Assembly: GCA_017626495.1 (NCBI GenBank)
Contig: JAGAIP010000004.1
Coordinates: 107,936 to 171,935, forward strand
Source: Clostridia bacterium
GTDB taxonomy: Bacteria; Bacillota; Clostridia; Christensenellales; Borkfalkiaceae
Reading direction: 5' to 3'
DNA: 64,000 bases
Below are positions 24,614-34,576 of the stretch, in pieces. The notes beneath the pieces were generated by a model. The model did no database searches and was not told the DNA's origin. It saw only the letters and a list, made by a program, of their open reading frames with translations. The first letter of the stretch is position 1. Every line of letters starts with the position of its first letter. The position numbers were made by a program, and so were the translations under genes.

Positions 24614-25675
24614 ATGCGCTTGAACGGAGAAAATAAGAAAAAAAGCATTGTCAAATACATTTTATTGGGAGGGGTACTGCTTGCCGTCGGTATCTTTTTC
24701 CTCGTTTCGACCTTAAAAGAGTACGATCTCAAAGAGGTCTTTCGGATTTTGGAGTCCGTCGAGTTTTTGCCCATGGCAATCGCCCTTCTGTTTGCGCTTT
24801 TTTCTTTGTCGGCAAGCGGAGGGTCTTTCTTCGTCGTATTAAATTCTCTCGGTGGAAACCTTTCCTATCCGCGTTGTTTTAAGTATGCCTGCGCGTTTCT
24901 GCTGTTCGGAAACGTCACGCCCGCGGCAATCGGTTCGCAACCGTTGACCGCCGTTCTCATCGCAAAAGATAAGGCGAAAGTTACGGAATCCGTCGTCGCC
25001 ATGTTTTTACATATCCTCATTTTTAAGGCGTGGCTGATCGTGTTCGGAATCGCGGCGATGATGTTTGCTCCGCACGTCATATTTTCGAATCCCGTTCTTC
25101 TCATCATGTTCTCGTGGGGAATGATATTTAACCTGTTTTATATCGTCTTTTGCGCGATGGCGATCTGGGCGTATAAATTGCTCCGCGGAATCGGTTGCAA
25201 AATCATTGATTTCCTCTATAAAATAAAACTCATTCGTCAGAAAGAAAAATGGCTGTATCGATTCACGCATATGATGGAGCAATACCGTGAATCTGCGGTA
25301 TACGTCAGAAAGCACCCGACGGTCACGCTCAAAATGGCGGGGTTTATCGGCTTGCAGAGGATTTTCGCATTCTCGATCGCTTATTTTTCGGCAAAGGCTT
25401 TGGGCGCAAACGTGGATTACGTCTCCCTGTTCATGACGCAGATCATTCTCACGCTCGCCGTGGAATCTCTGCCCTTCCCCGGCGGAATCGGCATTGCGGA
25501 GAGCGTATCCGTAGGACTATACGCCGCCGTATTTGCGGAGACGGCGCTCGTCGTTCCGACAATGGTATTGAATCGGGGAATCGGCTTTTACGGCATGACG
25601 CTCGTATGCGCGCTCGTCGTGCTGATCGGACAAGTTTTGTCTGTACTCAAACACAAAAGAACAAATCGGGACTGA
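24614..25675 (+). CDS. YbhN/UPF0104-family membrane protein (LPG synthase transmembrane-domain type)
   Basis: An integral membrane protein of 353 residues with about eight helices, of the family that forms the flippase half of MprF and stand-alone lipid- or glycolipid-translocating proteins. Diagnostic blocks are NVTPAAIGSQPLTAVLI (about 96-112) and ESLPFPGGIGIAESV (about 287-300). No catalytic GNAT-like domain follows, so aminoacylation of lipids is not expected. No ribosome site is evident; translation probably continues from the HAD gene. Confidence 0.87.
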   Translation: MRLNGENKKKSIVKYILLGGVLLAVGIFFLVSTLKEYDLKEVFRILESVEFLPMAIALLFALFSLSASGGSFFVVLNSLGGNLSYPRCFKYACAFLLFGNVTPAAIGSQPLTAVLIAKDKAKVTESVVAMFLHILIFKAWLIVFGIAAMMFAPHVIFSNPVLLIMFSWGMIFNLFYIVFCAMAIWAYKLLRGIGCKIIDFLYKIKLIRQKEKWLYRFTHMMEQYRESAVYVRKHPTVTLKMAGFIGLQRIFAFSIAYFSAKALGANVDYVSLFMTQIILTLAVESLPFPGGIGIAESVSVGLYAAVFAETALVVPTMVLNRGIGFYGMTLVCALVVLIGQVLSVLKHKRTNRD

Positions 25676-25690
25676 GTTTCCCGATTTTTC
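25663..25690 (+). terminator. terminator of the argS operon
   Basis: AAATCGGGA / TCCCGATTT followed by TTTC; the hairpin begins within the last codons of the YbhN-like gene. Confidence 0.8.
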
Positions 25691-25702
25691 ATTTATTTGC
25701 GA

Positions 25703-25731
25703 TTGACTATTTGCGCCGTTGGTGCTAAAAT
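25703..25731 (+). promoter_or_regulatory. promoter of the asparaginase gene, leaderless arrangement
   Basis: TTGACT, 17 bases, TAAAAT, then eight bases to the ATG at 25740; there is no room for a ribosome site. Confidence 0.7.
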
Positions 25732-25739
25732 GATTGCCT

Positions 25740-26717
25740 ATGAAAAAAATTCTACTCATTGCGACGGGCGGTACGATTGCATCCGTCAAGACGGAGACGG
25801 GGTTGACTCCCGAAATTACAAGCAAGGAACTGTTGAAGGATGTGCCCGAAATCGGTTCTATCTGCGAAGTGGATACCGTTCAGCTCTTTAATCTGGACAG
25901 CACGAATATGTGTTACAGGCATTGGCTTGCGCTCGTAAGGGAAATCAAGGAAAAGTACGATTTATACGACGGTTTCGTGATCACGCACGGTACGGATACC
26001 ATGGCGTATGCCGTCGCGACCGTTTCTTATCTCATTCAGGGAAACGGAAAACCCATCGTTTTTACGGGTTCGCAGAAATCCATTGCCGACCGCGACAGCG
26101 ACGCGAGAAACAATCTGAGGGACGCGTTTTTATATGCGGTAGACGATCGCGCCTGCGGCGTCAAGCTCGTGTTCGACGGGAAAGTCATTCTCGGAACGCG
26201 TGCGAGAAAGACGAGAACGAAGAGCTTTAACGCGTTTTCGAGCGTGGATTTCCCCGAAGCGGCTCGTTTTCTCCGTGAAAAACTCATCGTATATCTTCCC
26301 GAAGCGCGCGGAGAGGTCAAGTTTTACGATCGGCTCGACGCTTCCGTGTTCGTACTCCGTCTTATCCCCGGCATGGACGGATCTATCTTTCCCTATCTCG
26401 CAGAGCATTATCACGCCGTCGTCATCGAGAGTTTCGGCGTGGGAGGGATTCCGTTCTATGAAGACGCCGACTTTGCGGACGGCATAGAGAAACTCGTTCT
26501 TGCAGGCGTCAAGGTAATCGTAACGACGCAAGTTCCGCACGAGGGAAGCGATATGATGGTGTACCGCGTGGGGGCGAAGATCAAGCGTAAATACGAGCTC
26601 GTCGAGGCGTATGATATGACCATCGAGAGCGTTACGGCGAAGACCATGTGGGCGCTCTGTCAGCCCGGTTCGTTCCGTGAACATTTTTATAGACCCGTCG
26701 CAAAAGATATTTTTTAA
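25740..26717 (+). CDS. ansA: L-asparaginase (type I)
   Basis: Hydrolyses asparagine to aspartate and ammonia. The first catalytic Thr is in IATGGTIASV (residues 7-16), the second triad in THGTDTMAYA (about 84-93), and GSQKSI and RDAFLYA blocks follow; Lys of the triad is in the GKVILGTRARKTR region. There is no signal peptide, so the enzyme is cytoplasmic. Length 325 is typical. The -10 box lies eight bases before the ATG, so the mRNA probably has almost no 5' leader. Three bases separate it from the MATE gene. Confidence 0.94.
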   Translation: MKKILLIATGGTIASVKTETGLTPEITSKELLKDVPEIGSICEVDTVQLFNLDSTNMCYRHWLALVREIKEKYDLYDGFVITHGTDTMAYAVATVSYLIQGNGKPIVFTGSQKSIADRDSDARNNLRDAFLYAVDDRACGVKLVFDGKVILGTRARKTRTKSFNAFSSVDFPEAARFLREKLIVYLPEARGEVKFYDRLDASVFVLRLIPGMDGSIFPYLAEHYHAVVIESFGVGGIPFYEDADFADGIEKLVLAGVKVIVTTQVPHEGSDMMVYRVGAKIKRKYELVEAYDMTIESVTAKTMWALCQPGSFREHFYRPVAKDIF

Positions 26718-26720
26718 TCT

Positions 26721-28118
26721 ATGAAGCAGAATAAAGCAAAAACCATGGATCTGACGAAAGGAGCGTGCCTTAGTCGTATTCTCCTTTTTTCTATCCCCAT
26801 TTTAATCGGAAACGTATTTCAACAAATCTATAACCTCATCGATACTTCCCTTGCAGGGAAGTATTTGCACGAAAGCGGACTTGCCGCCATGGGGGCGACG
26901 AACAGCATCAACTCTCTCATCGTCGGGTTTGCGACGGGAATTTGCGCAGGGTTTGCGATTATGGTGTCGCGAAGCGTCGGCGCAGAGGATAAAGAGGGAG
27001 TGAAACGTGCGGTCTGCGTTATGACGGCGGAACTCACCGCGGTTGCGACTGTCTTTACCGTGGTGTCTCTCGTCTTTTTGAAACCGCTTCTCCGTGCGAT
27101 GAATACGCCCGACACCATCTTCGACATGGCGTATACCTACATCGGGATCATTCTCGCGGGAATGCCCGTCACGCTCGCGTTTAATTACGGTTCCTGTATT
27201 CTTCGTTCTCTCGGAGACAGCAAGACGCCCTTATACTGTCTTATCGTCGGGTGCGTCGTAAACGTCGGGTTGGACGTTCTCTTTACGGGCGTTCTGCGTT
27301 GGGGCATCAAAGGCCTTGCTCTTGCAACCGTGTTGGCGCAGAGCGTTACTGCGCTCGGGAGCATCGTTACGCTGTTCGTCCGCTACCCCGAAGTCAGATT
27401 TTCTTTATCTCATGCTCGGGCAGGGGTAACGTATTATCGGGAGATGTTCGTCACGGGCTTTATGATGGGGGCGATGACCGTCATTTACGACGTCGGCTCG
27501 GTTCTGTTGCAGAGCGCCATCAACGGGCTCGGCGATACCGTGATTGCGGCGCACACGGCGGCGAGAAAGATTCTGATGATGCTCCTGCAACCGCTCGTCA
27601 CGCTCGGCACAGCCTGCGCAACGTTTGCAGGACAAAATTACGGAGCAAAACAGTACGAGAGAATCAAAAAGGGACTTTTGCATACCTGCTATTTTTCTCT
27701 CGTGTGGTCTTCTTTGGTCGTTCTCTTTCTGTGGATCGCGTCCGAACCGACCGTTCGCCTCGTGTCGCAGTCCGAGGACGCGGAAGTCATCTCCCTCGCC
27801 GTCATGAACATGCATATCAATTCTTTCTTTTATCTTCCGTTGGGATTCATCTTTCCGCTCAGAATGGGGTTGCAGGGATTTAATCACAAGGTTATTCCCG
27901 TGCTGTCCGGTTCGATCGAAATGATCGTCAAAGTGATCGGAACGTACGTACTCGTTCCGAAGTATGCATACGTCGGAGCCAGTTTTTCCGAACCCGTCAC
28001 ATGGCTTTTATGCGGTGTGTTTTTGTTCGTCTGTTTCCTGTATGTGATCAGAACGGATTTGGATCCGAAAATTCGATTCGAACGATTAGAAAATAACGAG
28101 ATTACGCAACCTGTATGA
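26721..28118 (+). CDS. MATE-family efflux transporter
   Basis: A 465-residue multidrug and toxin extrusion protein with 12 predicted membrane helices in two MatE repeats. The N-terminus has the family pattern LFSIPILIGNVFQQIYNLID (about 21-40) and GATNSINSLIVGFATG; the second repeat begins at about 240. It probably exchanges Na+ or H+ for cationic compounds. Translation likely continues from the asparaginase gene; no ribosome site is visible. One base separates its stop from the next ATG. Confidence 0.93.
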   Translation: MKQNKAKTMDLTKGACLSRILLFSIPILIGNVFQQIYNLIDTSLAGKYLHESGLAAMGATNSINSLIVGFATGICAGFAIMVSRSVGAEDKEGVKRAVCVMTAELTAVATVFTVVSLVFLKPLLRAMNTPDTIFDMAYTYIGIILAGMPVTLAFNYGSCILRSLGDSKTPLYCLIVGCVVNVGLDVLFTGVLRWGIKGLALATVLAQSVTALGSIVTLFVRYPEVRFSLSHARAGVTYYREMFVTGFMMGAMTVIYDVGSVLLQSAINGLGDTVIAAHTAARKILMMLLQPLVTLGTACATFAGQNYGAKQYERIKKGLLHTCYFSLVWSSLVVLFLWIASEPTVRLVSQSEDAEVISLAVMNMHINSFFYLPLGFIFPLRMGLQGFNHKVIPVLSGSIEMIVKVIGTYVLVPKYAYVGASFSEPVTWLLCGVFLFVCFLYVIRTDLDPKIRFERLENNEITQPV

Positions 28119-28119
28119 T

Positions 28120-29091
28120 ATGATACGGGTTGCTTTTTTTGACAGCAAGGATTACGACAGAAAAAATTTTCAATCGGATAAAATCGAGGCGGAGTTTTTC
28201 GAAACAAAACTCCGCAGACAGACGGCATATCTTGCGGAGGGATTTGACTGCGTTTGCGCGTTCGTCAACGATACGTTGGACGAGGAAACGTTTGCGTTGC
28301 TCTCTAAAAAGAAGGTAAAGCTCGTCGCGTTGCGTTGTTCGGGGTTCAATCAGGTAGATCTCGACGCGGCAGGGAAATACAAAATTTCCGTGGTGCGCGT
28401 GCCTGCGTATTCTCCCGAGGCGGTTGCGGAACACGCCATGGCAATGCTCTTAACGCTCGACAGAAAAATTCACCGCGCTTATATTCGTACAAGGGATTTC
28501 AATTTCTCGCTCAGCGGACTCGAAGGATTCGTCCTGCACGGAAAGACGGTCGGAATTATCGGTACGGGAAAAATCGGTCAGGCATTCCATCGCATCTGCG
28601 AGGGGTTCGGAATGCGAACGATTTGTTACGATCCTTATCCCGTGGGGGGATTCGATTACGTCGATTTGCCCACGCTCTTTGCGCAGTCGGACGTGATTTC
28701 CCTGCATTGTCCCTTGACGGATAAGACGAAGTACCTCATCAACGAAGGTACGATTCGGAAGATGAAAAGCGGCGTTTATATCGTCAATACGTCGAGGGGA
28801 GGGCTGATCGAGAGCGAATCCCTCTTGAACGGTCTGATCGAGGGAAAAATCGGAGGGGCTTGTCTGGACGTGTACGAAGAAGAGAGCGACGTCTTTTACG
28901 AGGACAATTCCGAGCAGGGCATGAACGACGACGTGCTCGCGCTTCTCCTTGCGCGTCCGAACGTGATCGTCACGTCGCATCAGGCTTATTTTACAAAGGA
29001 AGCGCTTGCGGAAATTTCAAGAATTACCCTCGAAAATATTCTATCGTTCTTTGAAAAGGGAAAACTTGTCAACGGGATTGGAACGGCGTGA
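28120..29091 (+). CDS. ldhA: D-2-hydroxyacid dehydrogenase (D-lactate dehydrogenase type)
   Basis: NAD-dependent dehydrogenase of 323 residues in the D-lactate branch. The catalytic N-terminal block is FFETKLRRQTAYLAEG and LRCSGFNQVDLDAA (about 73). The NAD-binding motif is VGIIGTGKIGQAFHRI (about 147-162). Arg is in VNTSRGGLIES (about 230), Glu in CLDVYEEESDVFYE (about 250), and His in VTSHQAYFTKEAL (about 290). The 'DNSEQGMNDDVLALL' region between them is typical of D-LDH rather than HPPK-type enzymes. It fits pyruvate-to-D-lactate fermentation. Confidence 0.9.
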   Translation: MIRVAFFDSKDYDRKNFQSDKIEAEFFETKLRRQTAYLAEGFDCVCAFVNDTLDEETFALLSKKKVKLVALRCSGFNQVDLDAAGKYKISVVRVPAYSPEAVAEHAMAMLLTLDRKIHRAYIRTRDFNFSLSGLEGFVLHGKTVGIIGTGKIGQAFHRICEGFGMRTICYDPYPVGGFDYVDLPTLFAQSDVISLHCPLTDKTKYLINEGTIRKMKSGVYIVNTSRGGLIESESLLNGLIEGKIGGACLDVYEEESDVFYEDNSEQGMNDDVLALLLARPNVIVTSHQAYFTKEALAEISRITLENILSFFEKGKLVNGIGTA

Positions 29092-29209
29092 AAGAAACCG
29101 TAAAAATGTATTTTCATTGATAAAAACAAAAAATGTATATTTTTTACGCATAAAAATTGTATCGTTTTAACAAAAAAAGAAGAAAAGGATATTTATTTTA
29201 TGAAAAATA

Positions 29210-29238
29210 TTGACAGAATTTTCATTATTTGATAAAAT
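29210..29238 (+). promoter_or_regulatory. promoter of the giant lipoprotein gene
   Basis: TTGACA, 17 bases, TAAAAT; AAGGAGGG precedes the ATG at 29279. The AT-rich bases 29092-29209 show no other element. Confidence 0.8.
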
Positions 29239-29278
29239 ATAAACCATAAGCAGTATTTTTTGTTAAGGAGGGAAATAC

Positions 29279-32200
29279 ATGAAAAAGAAAAAAGGGAGAT
29301 ATGTCCTGCTTGCAGGCTGTTTGCTGACCTCGGCTTTTGCCGCAGGTGCAATGGTTGCCTGCAAAGAGCCGACGCCGAATCCCAACCCGAATCCGGATCC
29401 GATTGTTACGGAAAAGGACGTGACGATTACCATCAAGTACGTCTATGAAGATGGTTCTCAGGCGGCTGAATCCGTAACCAAGACGGTGAAGGAAGGTTCA
29501 AAGTTTGAGTTTGAATCTCCCAAAGTGGACGGATTCGTTGCGGACAAGGCTAAGGTTTCAGGCACGGCGTCTGAAAACGCGACGTTCGTCGTAACGTACA
29601 CAAAACGGGAATCTTCGGACATCGAGGTGGAGGACGTCGTCGTCGAAGGGGATATTGCGGAGGCTTACAAAGTTCCTGCGCTTGCATACGCGCTTGAAAA
29701 GGGCGTTTCGTTCAGTTTCCTTGCAGGAGGAACGAATGCGGACGACAGCTGGGGTTCTCTCATCAATGCGGGCGGATACGTCCTCACTTACGGTAACCTC
29801 GATAGTTGGACGGTAGATCAACATAACTGCTATCCCGCTATTTCGAGTTTCGGCGGTGTGTGGGATATTCTTCTGTATGAAGGAGAGTCTTATATCACCG
29901 TTTCCGTAGATAAGACGGGTATCCGATTCTATAAGGATGGTGCGCTCGTGCTTGCGTATGCGCCTACCGACAGAATGAACGGTACGCCTTCCAAGACGGT
30001 CGCAGACTTCATTGACGAATTCCTCGGCGCAGTGCAGGAGAACGGCGCAACCGTCGGCGAAAAGCTCTATTCCATGAAAGACATTCGCGTAACGGCAAGC
30101 ATGAACGACAGCGAGGCGCTTCTCTCTTATCTGGACTATATGGGCAAGACCTCTTATCTCGTCAACATCGTCCATGTGGACGCAGAGGGAAAGGAAGTCG
30201 CTCCCACGCAGCAGAAGATCTTTGAAATCGGCGCCGGAGAAGTGACGTTTGAGGCGTTGGACTTGCTCGGTTACCGTGCGCAGGCGGAAAAAATCGTTCA
30301 GACGATCGAAGGCAACTGCGAAATCAAGTTCGTATACGACAAGGTAAACGTATATAGCGTTTCGATCGACTACGTCTATGAGGACGGCAGCAAAGCGGCG
30401 GAGCCTTCCGTTTATTCCGTCAACGAGGGCGAACCCGTTGAATTCAATGCGCCCTGCATTTACGGCTATAAACCCGACGTTGAAGTTATTTCGAGCGAAA
30501 GCGTCAACGAGGATCTTGCGTACACGATTACCTATCGCGAGGACGAAACGCAGAGAGCAATCGACGCAATCTACGGCAGCGTTGCGAAAGGCACGCATAT
30601 CGACGCGACGGAAGAGATTACGAAAGATACGGGATTGTTCGTTTCCTTTACGCTTGCAGGCGCACAGAAAGAAAACGGTTGGGGATCTCTCCTCAATGCA
30701 GGCGGATATAAGATTACCTACGGTAACCTCGACGCATGGCCTGAGAGACCGTTCAATCTTTATCCCGATGCGAGCAGATTCGGCGGAAACAATGCGACGC
30801 TGAAAAATAAGGAAGAGGCAAAATACCTCATCAACATTACCGAATCGGGTATCGTTATTTACAAGAACGGTACGATTGCGCTCAAATACGTTGCGAACGA
30901 ACCGCTTCGTTCCTTCCCCGAATACGGCGGATACATGACGGTCGGTGAATTTATCGACGCGTTCCTGAGTGCGGTAGAGACGGACGGATTCACGTTTGCG
31001 GAAGTGGCTTACGAGATGTCCGATCTCAAATACGGTCCGGGACTGACCGAAGCGCAGTGCGTTCAGTTCGGTTCCGACGAAGCGGGCATCGAATCTTATC
31101 GACTTGTCATTCATTACGTTGACGGCGAGGGCAATCCCATCTACGCCGATTACGACAAACAGATCAAGAAAGGACATCAGATACATATCGTATATCCCGA
31201 TTCCGAGGACAGCGGATATATTCCCCGTGAGATTTCCGGAGACTTTGAAATCACGCAGGATATCGAATATACCGTCGTCTATGATGCGGCTCCCGTTTAT
31301 ACCATCACCGTCAAGGAGTATCTCGGCGGAGAATTGATCGGAACCAAGACGAAACGCATCACGAAGGGCAGAACGTACGAATTCCCCGTAGACGTGAAGG
31401 TTGGATATACTGTAGATCGAGACACGATTTCCGGTACGGTAACGGGAGACGAAACGTTCGAAGTACATTATACGGAGGACAGATACCAGCTCGCTACGGA
31501 AATCATCGAGGGAGCGTTTACGACGAGAACCTTTGCCGCAAGCAACGAAATTACGGCAGAGACGGGTATGTCGATCAGTTTCTTCATGAACGACACGCTC
31601 GGCGTTCCCGACTGGTCGTCCCTCGTCGAGGCGGCGGGATTCAAGATCACGCTCGGAAATCTCGATCCGTTCCCCACGGTGCTCTTCAACGCTTGGCCTG
31701 CGCTCACTGCGTTCGGCGGAGCGAATTGGAACGCAATGCTTACGGGTGTAGAGGCATATTATACGGTAAACGTTACGCAAGATTCGATCGATTTCTATAA
31801 GAACGGCGTTGTCCTGATTAGATACGACAAAGATGACAATATGAATGCGCTCGAAGGAGGTTCGATGAAGGTTGGCAATTTCATCGACAGATTCCTCAGC
31901 GGAGTCGAGAATTCAGGTGCGAGAGTCAACTTGAACGGAACGATGACCGATCTTCGATACGGCGTCGGTATGACTGAAAACGAGGCGCTCATGACGTACT
32001 ATCGCGCAATCGGTCAGGACGCGTACACGATTTCCGTCGTGACAAAGGTTGACGGCGTGGTCGAATCGACGAGCGAATATATTTTGGCTGACGGAGCTTC
32101 GTATTCTTATGACTTCACGGCAAGACCCGGATACGCGCAGAGTGCGACGAATATTTCCGGTACCGCAATGGAAGATAAAGAAATCGTCGTGGATTACACG

Positions 32201-33667
32201 CTTGAACATTATACCGTGACCATTCGGTATGAGGATTCGGAGGGTAACAAACTCTTCGACGACGTAGTACTTACCGATTTGGTATACGGCGACCTGTATA
32301 GCCAGGCGTCGCCCGAGCACGCTACGCTCACGCCCGATTTACCTACGGTCGAGGGTACGGCGACCGAAACGACGGTGATTACGGTTACCTATTATACGGC
32401 TCCGAATGCGTTTAAGGCATATTTGGACGGCAATCTGTATAAAGAGGAAGACCTTGTTCCCGGCGCGGATTTAGGACTTCCCGTATGTCCCGACGCGGGT
32501 TACGAGTACAAGTGGTATACGGATTCCTCGAAGACGACGGAATTTACGGCCGATCGGATGCCTGACGCGGATACCACGATCTACGGATTCAAGACCGCGA
32601 TCGAATACACTGCAACCTTCGTGGCGGACGGTCAGACCGTCCAGGCGATCGACTTCACGGTAGAAACGATGGGTTCGGTAGTAGCTCCTACCGTTCCTGC
32701 AAGAGGAGATAACGTTGTCGGCGCGTGGGAGGAATACACACTCGGTACTGCAAATATAACCGTCAACGCCATCTATAAAGTTCAGTTGAATCAAACGATC
32801 GCTTCAAGCGTAATCAACGGATTCAACGTATGGACGGGCACTGAGAATTTCGAAGTTCCCAAAGGAAATTATGAGGCGAACGTTTCCTTCGACTTTACCA
32901 GCAATACGGGTCTTGCACAGGGTTGGGATACCTGGGGCTTGCAGGTAGGACATTGGGTTCTCCGCGGCGATAAGTATTCATGGTGGGGTGAGAATAACTC
33001 CGGCATTACGAATATTTATACGGATATCAGCGGTACGTTTATCAATCCTGCGCAAGGACACGCTGAGATTCGGATCGTCAGAATCGGTACGGAAACTACG
33101 GTTACGATTACGGTTACTTCCGATACGGATTCCTATACCTACAAAGCTGTAAACGACGTAGGCGACGGACTGCTCGGAATCGGATTCGGAGGCGAGGACG
33201 TTACCCTTACGAACTACACAAGAACAGTGTCGTACGACGCGAATAAAGATTTGTCGGCATACACTCCTTCGTGTTACAGCGTAAACGTCGGAGCTGGCGA
33301 TTTTACGATGAAGTATAAGTTCCATCAGGTAAGCAGTATCAGCGGTAATCTTTATTATAAGAGCTGGTGCGTAACGATCAGTCCTGAATGGATTCTCCGT
33401 TCTGACTATTACAGTAACGAAGGGAATGCTGGAACCGTGTATGGTCCTTACGTCAATTGGGAAGACTACGTTTCCGTCTATCGGGATGCAACCGTAGAAG
33501 TTACGATTACTCGTGTGGGGGACGTCGTCAGCGTGACCGCTACCGCTACGGGTGCAAACGGCATGACGATTGAATACAGCGCTACAAAGACGCTGCATGC
33601 CAATGCGATGACGATTTCTCTCGGAGCTGAAGGCTGTACGTTGGATATGCTCGCAATCGAACAATAA
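29279..33667 (+). CDS. giant repeat lipoprotein with MucBP-like and beta-sandwich modules
   Basis: A 1462-residue surface protein. MKKKKGRYVLLAGCLL starts a lipoprotein signal with lipobox AMVAC (Cys 27) and a Pro/Asn spacer (TPNPNPNPDP). Four to five MucBP-like strands-rich repeats recur (for example VTITIKYVYEDGSQAAE at about 48 and VYSVSIDYVYEDGSKAAE at about 360). Between them a ~190-residue module occurs three times, about residues 120-300, 420-600 and 740-915, marked by SWGSLINAGGYVLTYGNLD / GWGSLLNAGGYKITYGNLD / DWSSLVEAAGFKITLGNLD, FGG, FYKDG/IYKNG/FYKNG and F-I-D-x-F-L. Two related sandwich domains end the protein (about 1170-1310, 1320-1462). Adhesion or glycan binding is likely; no catalytic motif is seen. 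Confidence 0.85.
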   Translation: MKKKKGRYVLLAGCLLTSAFAAGAMVACKEPTPNPNPNPDPIVTEKDVTITIKYVYEDGSQAAESVTKTVKEGSKFEFESPKVDGFVADKAKVSGTASENATFVVTYTKRESSDIEVEDVVVEGDIAEAYKVPALAYALEKGVSFSFLAGGTNADDSWGSLINAGGYVLTYGNLDSWTVDQHNCYPAISSFGGVWDILLYEGESYITVSVDKTGIRFYKDGALVLAYAPTDRMNGTPSKTVADFIDEFLGAVQENGATVGEKLYSMKDIRVTASMNDSEALLSYLDYMGKTSYLVNIVHVDAEGKEVAPTQQKIFEIGAGEVTFEALDLLGYRAQAEKIVQTIEGNCEIKFVYDKVNVYSVSIDYVYEDGSKAAEPSVYSVNEGEPVEFNAPCIYGYKPDVEVISSESVNEDLAYTITYREDETQRAIDAIYGSVAKGTHIDATEEITKDTGLFVSFTLAGAQKENGWGSLLNAGGYKITYGNLDAWPERPFNLYPDASRFGGNNATLKNKEEAKYLINITESGIVIYKNGTIALKYVANEPLRSFPEYGGYMTVGEFIDAFLSAVETDGFTFAEVAYEMSDLKYGPGLTEAQCVQFGSDEAGIESYRLVIHYVDGEGNPIYADYDKQIKKGHQIHIVYPDSEDSGYIPREISGDFEITQDIEYTVVYDAAPVYTITVKEYLGGELIGTKTKRITKGRTYEFPVDVKVGYTVDRDTISGTVTGDETFEVHYTEDRYQLATEIIEGAFTTRTFAASNEITAETGMSISFFMNDTLGVPDWSSLVEAAGFKITLGNLDPFPTVLFNAWPALTAFGGANWNAMLTGVEAYYTVNVTQDSIDFYKNGVVLIRYDKDDNMNALEGGSMKVGNFIDRFLSGVENSGARVNLNGTMTDLRYGVGMTENEALMTYYRAIGQDAYTISVVTKVDGVVESTSEYILADGASYSYDFTARPGYAQSATNISGTAMEDKEIVVDYTLEHYTVTIRYEDSEGNKLFDDVVLTDLVYGDLYSQASPEHATLTPDLPTVEGTATETTVITVTYYTAPNAFKAYLDGNLYKEEDLVPGADLGLPVCPDAGYEYKWYTDSSKTTEFTADRMPDADTTIYGFKTAIEYTATFVADGQTVQAIDFTVETMGSVVAPTVPARGDNVVGAWEEYTLGTANITVNAIYKVQLNQTIASSVINGFNVWTGTENFEVPKGNYEANVSFDFTSNTGLAQGWDTWGLQVGHWVLRGDKYSWWGENNSGITNIYTDISGTFINPAQGHAEIRIVRIGTETTVTITVTSDTDSYTYKAVNDVGDGLLGIGFGGEDVTLTNYTRTVSYDANKDLSAYTPSCYSVNVGAGDFTMKYKFHQVSSISGNLYYKSWCVTISPEWILRSDYYSNEGNAGTVYGPYVNWEDYVSVYRDATVEVTITRVGDVVSVTATATGANGMTIEYSATKTLHANAMTISLGAEGCTLDMLAIEQ

Positions 33668-33681
33668 TCGTTCATACGAAA

Positions 33682-33718
33682 AGGCTTTGTCTTGATTTTC
33701 AAGACAAAGTCTTTTTTC
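33682..33718 (+). terminator. terminator of the giant lipoprotein gene
   Basis: GGCTTTGTCTTGA / TCAAGACAAAGTC with a 3-base TTT-type loop and a six-T run. Confidence 0.9.
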
Positions 33719-33776
33719 GATAGGGGAGAAAAGCGATTCTACGTTGTCGATCGGACGATCGGAAAAACGGCAAACA

Positions 33777-33800
33777 AAAAGGACGGTTGACCGTCCTTTT
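33777..33800 (-). terminator. tpiA terminator
   Basis: AAAAGGACGG / CCGTCCTTTT around TTGA, with a T-run on the minus strand. Confidence 0.85.
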
Positions 33801-33814
33801 CCGTTTTGATGAAA

Positions 33815-34561
33815 TTACTTATTGTAGTTGACGATGACGGAGAAGTCCTCGGATTTGAGGGAGGCTCCGCCGATCAGTCCGCCGTCGATTTCAGGCTGCG
33901 CCATCAGTCCTTTGCAGTTCTTTGCGTTCATGCTGCCGCCGTACTGAATGCGGACTTCCTGCGCGCAACAGGGGCAGAAGAGTTCGCCGAGCTTCTTACG
34001 GATATAGCCGATGGTCTCGTTTGCCTGCTCGTCGGTTGCGGTCTTTCCCGTTCCGATCGCCCATACGGGTTCGTAAGCGATCACGACTTTCTTGATGTCC
34101 TCGACGCCTGCAAGACCTACGGTGAGCTGTTTGTCAAGAACGGCCTCGGTCGTTCCGTTTTCACGCTCTTCGAGTTTTTCTCCTACGCAGACGATAGGGG
34201 TCATGCCTGCGTTCAAAACGGCAAGCGTTCTCTTGTTCACGGTTTCATCCGTCTCGCCGAAATACTGTCTTCTCTCGCTGTGTCCGATGATGACGTATTC
34301 GACTCCGTACTCTTTGAGCATATCGGCGGAAATTTCTCCCGTGAAGGCGCCTTTTTCCGCCCAGTGCATGTTTTCCGCGCCGACCTTGATGTTGCTTCCT
34401 TTTACGGCTTCGCTGATTGCCGGAATCTGAATCGCGGGAACGCATACGACTACGTCGCAATCTGCATTCGCCACGAGGGGTTTGAGCGCGTTTACGAGAG
34501 CCACGCCCGAAGACGCGGTGTTGTTCATTTTCCAGTTGCCTGCAATGATAGGTTTTCTCAT
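33815..34561 (-). CDS. tpiA: triosephosphate isomerase
   Basis: Interconverts dihydroxyacetone phosphate and glyceraldehyde-3-phosphate. The active-site Lys is in AGNWKMNNT (residues 7-15), His in VIIGHSERRQYF (about 92-103) and the catalytic Glu in AYEPVWAIGTGKTA (about 164-177, with loop 6). GGSMN and GLIGGASL phosphate-binding strands close the barrel. Length 248 is normal. It lies 55 bases downstream of pgk in the same direction, and a terminator-like hairpin stands directly before its ribosome site (GGAG). Confidence 0.97.
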   Translation of the reverse strand: MRKPIIAGNWKMNNTASSGVALVNALKPLVANADCDVVVCVPAIQIPAISEAVKGSNIKVGAENMHWAEKGAFTGEISADMLKEYGVEYVIIGHSERRQYFGETDETVNKRTLAVLNAGMTPIVCVGEKLEERENGTTEAVLDKQLTVGLAGVEDIKKVVIAYEPVWAIGTGKTATDEQANETIGYIRKKLGELFCPCCAQEVRIQYGGSMNAKNCKGLMAQPEIDGGLIGGASLKSEDFSVIVNYNK

Positions 34562-34576
34562 GATTGTTTCTCCAAG

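Noticed and set aside
29558..31780. 740-residue open frame antisense to the giant lipoprotein gene
   Set aside because: The plus-strand protein has a signal peptide, promoter, ribosome site and repeats; the antisense frame has no ribosome site, is Arg-rich and unlike any family. It is a by-product of codon bias.
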